Positions 6,990 to 13,093 of a DNA stretch of 13,093 nucleotides are shown here, in pieces (the first letter of the stretch is position 1; each line of letters starts with the position of its first letter). A program made the position numbers and the translations under genes. Source of the stretch: an uncultured Clostridia bacterium (lineage in GTDB: Bacteria; Bacillota; Clostridia; Christensenellales; Aristaeellaceae); NCBI GenBank assembly GCA_934663595.1, contig CAKUKM010000051.1, positions 1-13,093 on the forward strand. Reading direction: 5' to 3'. Below the pieces are notes generated by a model. That model was not told the origin of the DNA and searched no databases. It saw only the letters and a program-made list of their open reading frames with translations.

Positions 6990-7553
6990 TTATCTTCTCT
7001 TTTGTGCGTATTGCGTTCCGCGCTTTTCGGCGACGAACACGAAATAGCCGTCGATCTCCTGAACGCGCACGCCGCCGAAGATGGCGCGCAGCTTGTTTGC
7101 ATACCAGTCGCGCCGCTTGGTGACCATCAGCATTCTGCCGCCGACCTTCAGGCGATTGAAGCCCTTTTCGATGAATTTTTTCGCCACGCTGAAGTCGGTC
7201 TGATACGGCGGATTGGAAAGAATCCGATCAAACCCGGCCTGTTCAACGCAATCAAACCCGTCGGAAACGACGCACGCCGCCTCCCCCACGCCGTTTGCCA
7301 TTGCGTTTTGCCGCGCGATCGCCACCGCGCGCGGATCGATATCGGCCATCACGACGTTTTCCGCGCCGCACTTTTTCGCCGCGACCACGCCCACCACGCC
7401 GCAGCCGCAGCCGAGATCCATGATCCGCATGCCCGGCGCGAAATCGGCGATCGACAGCATCGCGAGCGTCCCGCGATCGATATGCGCGGGCGAAAACAGC
7501 CCCGGCGCGGTCTCAAACCGCATTTCTTCCCCCAGAATTTCCGTCTGAATCAT
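6990..7553 (-). CDS. Class I SAM-dependent methyltransferase, RsmC/YbxB-like
   Basis: A 187-residue single-domain methyltransferase. The SAM-binding glycine motif DLGCGCGVVG is at 46-55, an acidic residue after the second strand is D71 in DIDP, and the catalytic SNPPY motif is at 113-117. NPPY is typical of enzymes that methylate a base amino group in RNA or DNA. The N-terminal GLFSPAHIDRGT stretch and size match the small Firmicute proteins related to 16S rRNA guanine methyltransferase RsmC, such as YbxB, which lies near ribosomal protein genes in Bacillus; here it is also near the str operon. The ATG at 7553 is preferred to upstream in-frame starts because GGGGGAAAG precedes it and the promoter lies between. 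The target nucleotide is not known. Confidence 0.85.
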   Translation of the reverse strand: MIQTEILGEEMRFETAPGLFSPAHIDRGTLAMLSIADFAPGMRIMDLGCGCGVVGVVAAKKCGAENVVMADIDPRAVAIARQNAMANGVGEAACVVSDGFDCVEQAGFDRILSNPPYQTDFSVAKKFIEKGFNRLKVGGRMLMVTKRRDWYANKLRAIFGGVRVQEIDGYFVFVAEKRGTQYAQKRR

Positions 7554-7582
7554 TGCGCTTTCCCCCGTTTTTCTTCTATTAT
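7553..7582 (+). promoter_or_regulatory. Candidate promoter of the DUF2953-gerW pair
   Basis: The plus strand has TTGCGC (7553-7558), an 18-bp gap and TATTAT (7577-7582), with the DUF2953 start 82 bp further on. Its -10 is the opposite face of the methyltransferase -10. A sporulation gene would more often use a forespore sigma factor, and I could not find a clear sigma-F or sigma-G box here. Confidence 0.3.
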
Positions 7583-7586
7583 AGCA
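7578..7586 (-). promoter_or_regulatory. Extended -10 promoter of the methyltransferase gene
   Basis: The minus strand reads TGCTATAAT, an extended -10 with a perfect TATAAT hexamer, about 25 bases before the ATG at 7553. No good -35 lies 16-18 bp upstream, which fits an extended -10 promoter. The predicted leader is under 20 bases. Confidence 0.7.
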
Positions 7587-7664
7587 TGCTTTGATTGCGT
7601 GCGCGCGCATATCGGCGCGGCAATTTGGAAAAACTTGCGGTAAACGCAACCTTCGGAGGCCGCC

Positions 7665-8144
7665 ATGCTCGCTGTGCTCGCCGTTTTTCTGGTTTATCTC
7701 GCCGCCGTACCGGTATCCGTCGCGGTCGTTGCGGAGGGCGGCGTGCGCGTCGGCGCGTCGATCTTTCTGCCCGGCGCGGCAGTTCGAAGCGCGCGGCCGG
7801 TATCGGGCAAGCCCAAAAAGAAAAAAAGAACGGATCTGCCGCTCGCCGTTCGCGCGATACTTGCGTTTTTAAAGCGCCTACGCCCGATGGAAATGCGCAT
7901 AACCGGGCGAATCGGGCTGGACGACGCGGCGCAGACGGCGCTCGTCTGCGGGCTTCTTACGTCGCTGAACGCCATTCCGCGCGCCCGCGTCTGCATTCAG
8001 CCGGATTTTTCCGCGCCGCGCTTCGCCGTTTCGGGCATACTTTCCGCGCGTGCGGGAAACCTAATGCTCGCCGCGCTTTCGGGCGCAGGAACATTGCTTG
8101 CAGGGAGGATACGAACATGGAAAAGCATCCGATCGAAAGCGTGA
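7665..8144 (+). CDS. DUF2953 domain membrane protein, YtfI-like
   Basis: A 159-residue protein with an N-terminal hydrophobic helix (residues 1 to about 24), a basic linker containing a Lys-rich run (about 49-55), and a C-terminal section with IGLDDAAQTALVCGLL and an I-x-PDF strand that I recognise as the DUF2953 signature. GGAGG lies 5 bases before the ATG at 7665. It overlaps the start of gerW by 28 bp, and the same order, DUF2953 then gerW, is known from Bacillus as ytfI-ytfJ, which supports both calls. It appears shorter than the family members I recall (above 200 residues), and its end is displaced by the gerW overlap, so the C-terminus may be eroded. Function is unknown; a sporulation-linked membrane role is inferred from the partner. 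Confidence 0.75.
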   Translation: MLAVLAVFLVYLAAVPVSVAVVAEGGVRVGASIFLPGAAVRSARPVSGKPKKKKRTDLPLAVRAILAFLKRLRPMEMRITGRIGLDDAAQTALVCGLLTSLNAIPRARVCIQPDFSAPRFAVSGILSARAGNLMLAALSGAGTLLAGRIRTWKSIRSKA

Positions 8145-8515
8145 TGACCACCACGATGGAGAACATCCGCGGCATGATCGACGCAAACACGATCGTGGGC
8201 GACGCAATTGCGGCCGCAGACGGCAGCACGATCGTACCGATTTCGCGCGTGAGCTTCGGCTTCGTGGCCGGCGGCGGCGAATACGCGCTCTCCGGCCGCA
8301 CGCGCGAGGAACCGAAGCCGTTTGCGGGCGGCGCGGGCGCGGGCGTGACCGTTTCCCCGATCGGCTTTCTGGTGACCGGGCCGGACTCGGTGCGCCTGCT
8401 GCCCGCGCAGCCCTACGCGCCCGTCGACCGCATCATCGAGCTGATGCCGCAGGTGCTTGGCGAAGTCAAATCCGCGCTGGCAAAAAAGAACGCGAATGCC
8501 TGCCCGCAGGAATAG
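8117..8515 (+). CDS. gerW: GerW family sporulation protein (YtfJ)
   Basis: A 132-residue protein of the GerW/YtfJ family, made in the forespore and needed for normal spore germination in Bacillus. Visible family features are the opening HPIESVMTTTMENIRGMID, the VGDAI and GSTIVPISRVSFGF segment (about 32-54), a glycine-rich run (around 70-80), and SPIGFLV followed by V-R-L-L (about 80-95). The ATG at 8117 follows GGGAGGA by 7 bases. It starts inside the end of the DUF2953 gene and converges on tuf. The C-terminal tail AKKNANACPQE is repeated downstream: 58 bp around the stop codon recur at 8620-8677, in the same frame, and the frame from the TAG to the second TAG has no other stop. Normal termination at 8515 gives a protein of usual family size. 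Confidence 0.9.
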   Translation: MEKHPIESVMTTTMENIRGMIDANTIVGDAIAAADGSTIVPISRVSFGFVAGGGEYALSGRTREEPKPFAGGAGAGVTVSPIGFLVTGPDSVRLLPAQPYAPVDRIIELMPQVLGEVKSALAKKNANACPQE

Positions 8516-8677
8516 CGCCGCCGGGATTGCCGGACAGCGTTGAACGCGACGCGGCGGTTCGAATCGCAGTGCGAACGCGCTTCCGTGCGCGCGGGCGACT
8601 CGTTTGCGCGAGCGCTCAACGAAGTCAAATCCGCGCTGGCGAAGAAGAACGCGAATTCCTGCCCGCAGGAATAGCGC
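8461..8677 (+). repeat. 58-bp direct repeat of the gerW 3' end (8461-8518 and 8620-8677)
   Basis: The two copies match at 55 of 58 positions by eye and both include the TAG stop. Their offset is 159 bp, a multiple of three. Two of the three differences are silent third-base changes (GCA/GCG and AAA/AAG); the third changes Ala to Ser. Confidence 0.9.
8516..8674 (+). pseudogene. In-frame extension ending in a second copy of the gerW tail
   Basis: After the gerW stop, 52 codons remain open in the same frame and end with NEVKSALAKKNANSCPQE and a second TAG. The first 35 or so codons are Arg-rich and match nothing I recognise. There is no Shine-Dalgarno sequence or good start codon of its own. 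It is probably the remnant of a tandem gerW duplication whose middle was lost; translation by stop-codon readthrough is possible but unsupported. Confidence 0.5.
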
Positions 8678-8679
8678 GC

Positions 8680-8709
8680 AAAAGCTCCGCATCTTGCGAT
8701 GCGGAGCTT
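8680..8709 (-). terminator. Terminator of the str operon, shared with gerW
   Basis: A perfect 12-bp stem, AAGCTCCGCATC against GATGCGGAGCTT with a TTGC loop (8682-8709), lies 12 bases after the tuf stop. On the minus strand it ends in TTTT, a short U-tract. Being symmetric, it may also stop gerW transcripts, although the plus-strand side has only broken T-runs. Confidence 0.8.
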
Positions 8710-8721
8710 CGTTTGGTTTAA

Positions 8722-9933
<1,212 letters not shown>

Positions 9934-9957
9934 TTCATTTTCCTCCTAAAAAACCGT

Positions 9958-12027
<2,070 letters not shown>

Positions 12028-12084
12028 AGCTAATTTCCTACTTTCTTTGAGATTCTTGCGCCAATTGCGCTATTCATGAATGAA

Positions 12085-12113
12085 CCTTCAGCACGCGCGA
12101 GGCGTGCTGAAGG
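12085..12113 (-). promoter_or_regulatory. Perfect 12-bp hairpin between rpsG and fusA
   Basis: CCTTCAGCACGC (12085-12096) pairs completely with GCGTGCTGAAGG (12102-12113) around a 5-base loop. No U-tract follows on the minus strand, so it should not be an efficient terminator. An RNA-processing or mRNA-stability site, or an attenuator that lowers fusA-tuf readthrough, fits its position. Confidence 0.7.
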
Positions 12114-12155
12114 ATGCTTGACCTATGATGCCTGAAACCCAGGCGCATATAGGGA

Positions 12156-12626
12156 TTACCAGCGATAATGCGCGAACGCCTTGTTGGCCTCGGCCTGCTT
12201 GTGCATATCCTCGCGACGCTTTACGGCGTTGCCGGTGTTGTTCGAGGCGTCCAGGATTTCGCCGGCGAGACGGTCCGCCATGTCGCGCTCACCGCGCTTG
12301 CGGGCGAACATCACCAGCCAGCGCAGAGCCAGCGTCTGACGGCGCTCCGGACGAACCTCCAGCGGTACCTGGTAGGTCGCGCCGCCAACGCGGCGAGCCT
12401 TACATTCCAGCGCCGGCATGATGTTTGCCATCGCCTGGTTGAAGACTTCGAGAGCTTCCTTGCCGGACTTCTTCGCGATCGTCTCGAACGCTTCGTAGCA
12501 AACGTTCTGCGCGACGCCGCGCTTGCCGTCGTACATTACCTGGTTGATCAGCTTGGTCACGACGACCGAGCCGTATACCGGATCCGGAAGCACTTCGCGC
12601 TTCGGGATAAATCCACGTCTGGACAT
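12156..12626 (-). CDS. rpsG: 30S ribosomal protein S7
   Basis: A 156-residue protein that binds 16S rRNA and starts assembly of the 30S head. The N-terminus MSRRGFIPKREVLPDPVYGS, the KLINQVMYDGKR helix and the VPLEVRPERRQTLALRWL segment are the standard S7 sequence, and the length is the usual bacterial one. AGGAGGG precedes the ATG at 12626. It is the second gene of the str operon, 221 bp after rpsL. In E. coli, S7 represses the operon by binding the rpsL-rpsG spacer; the hairpins in this spacer are candidates for a similar site, though it has not been established for this group. Confidence 0.98.
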   Translation of the reverse strand: MSRRGFIPKREVLPDPVYGSVVVTKLINQVMYDGKRGVAQNVCYEAFETIAKKSGKEALEVFNQAMANIMPALECKARRVGGATYQVPLEVRPERRQTLALRWLVMFARKRGERDMADRLAGEILDASNNTGNAVKRREDMHKQAEANKAFAHYRW

Positions 12627-12798
12627 AAGTGTCCCTCCTGATATTTAATGACGTTAAAGTGAACGAGAAACAGGCAAAAGCTCGCCGGGCGAGTTGGCGC
12701 TTCCCGGTTGGCCCGCTAAGGACTCTGCGCATTTCGATTCCTTCCCACGTTCCAGATGGATAGAGACCGAATTCGCCCTTTCCTCCTGCGTTTTCGCC

Positions 12799-12827
12799 AA
12801 GGGCCCGCTTGCAAAAAGCGCGCCCCT
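12799..12827 (-). promoter_or_regulatory. Hairpin in the long rpsL-rpsG spacer
   Basis: On the minus strand AGGGGCGCGCTT (12816-12827) pairs with AAGCGGGCCCTT (12799-12810) around TTTGC, giving 11 of 12 pairs including one G-U and one G-G mismatch. It starts 20 bases after the rpsL stop and has no U-tract. The rest of the 221-bp spacer (12627-12847) includes a smaller stem around CTCGCCCGGCGAG and AGGAGG without a start codon near it. Its role is unknown; translational control by S7 is one possibility. Confidence 0.55.
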
Positions 12828-12847
12828 GAGACATTTTACTGCCTCAA

Positions 12848-13093
12848 TTACTTCTTCGGACGCTTTGCGCCGTAGAGGGAGCGGCCCTGCATACGCTTGG
12901 CAACGCCAGCAGCGTCCAGAGCGCCGCGGATGATATGGTAACGCACGCCAGGCAGATCGCGGACCTTGCCGCCGCGGATCAGCACAACCGAGTGCTCCTG
13001 CAGGTTGTGACCGATACCGGGAATGTAGCAGGTACCTTCGATCGAGTTCGTCAGACGAACGCGGGCGATTTTGCGCAATGCGGAATTCGGCTT
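12848..13093 (-). CDS. rpsL: 30S ribosomal protein S12 (5' end outside the window)
   Basis: The last 81 residues of S12, a decoding-centre protein, reading KPNSALRKIARVRL at the window edge through HNLQEHSVVLIRGG to a GAKRPKK end. About 43 N-terminal residues lie beyond the window, where the str promoter should also be. The loop that is VKDLPGVRYH in E. coli reads VRDLPGVRYH here: the lysine equivalent to Lys88 is arginine (codon CGC, 12959-12961), a position where lysine-to-arginine changes give streptomycin resistance. The neighbouring aspartate, methylthiolated by RimO in some bacteria, is kept. Another departure from the common sequence is Gly in place of Val in the IEVT stretch. Confidence 0.98.
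   Translation of the reverse strand, partial: KPNSALRKIARVRLTNSIEGTCYIPGIGHNLQEHSVVLIRGGKVRDLPGVRYHIIRGALDAAGVAKRMQGRSLYGAKRPKK

Noticed and set aside
7584..7664. A sigma-F or sigma-G promoter before the DUF2953-gerW pair
   Set aside because: A GCATA-like -35 can be found, but no matching CATA-type -10 lies at the right distance.
12400..12834. A minus-strand frame starting in the rpsL-rpsG spacer and running into rpsG out of frame
   Set aside because: The ATG has no Shine-Dalgarno sequence, about half of the frame lies within rpsG in another phase, and the product resembles nothing known.

Overview
The window looks like chromosomal DNA of a GC-rich, spore-forming Firmicute, probably a Clostridia-class anaerobe. 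This rests on a gerW-type sporulation gene next to a DUF2953 gene (the ytfI-ytfJ pairing of Bacillus), ribonuclease Y, strong Shine-Dalgarno sequences and sigma-A type promoters. A finer placement, such as the order Christensenellales, would be a guess. Nearly every gene lies on the minus strand; only the DUF2953-gerW pair reads plus. I saw no tRNA, rRNA, CRISPR array, transposase or phage gene.

Layout in the direction of minus-strand transcription, right to left. (1) 13093-8722 is a str operon: rpsL (5' end outside the window), rpsG, fusA and tuf, ending in a hairpin terminator at 8680-8709. The spaces after rpsL and after rpsG are long and carry strong hairpins without U-tracts. (2) 7665-8515, plus strand, convergent with tuf: a DUF2953 membrane protein overlapping gerW. 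The last 58 bp of gerW, stop included, is repeated in frame 159 bp downstream. (3) 7553-6990 is a small class I methyltransferase, divergent from the sporulation pair and sharing a symmetric -10 element with it. (4) 6796-5264 is rny, with a TTG start and a near-perfect sigma-A promoter. (5) 5263-4844 is a 420-bp gene-free spacer packed with hairpins, a clear minus-strand terminator and candidate promoters in both directions. (6) 4843-339 is a compact operon: a membrane-anchored protein with three lamin-tail domains, a chitobiase-like domain and a CotH kinase domain; a VTC-type polyphosphate polymerase; and a DUF4956 membrane protein. (7) 340-1 is a nested GC-rich direct-repeat array that begins at the DUF4956 stop codon.

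The CotH/VTC/DUF4956 operon is the least understood part. The VTC protein would make a polyphosphate-like chain in the cytoplasm, DUF4956 supplies membrane helices that VTC lacks, and the CotH domain is predicted to lie outside the membrane. A coupled polymer-synthesis and surface-phosphorylation system is a reasonable hypothesis, but it is inference. Other points of interest are an arginine at the streptomycin-resistance position (Lys88 in E. coli) of ribosomal protein S12, the duplicated gerW tail, and two symmetric TAnnnTA -10 elements.
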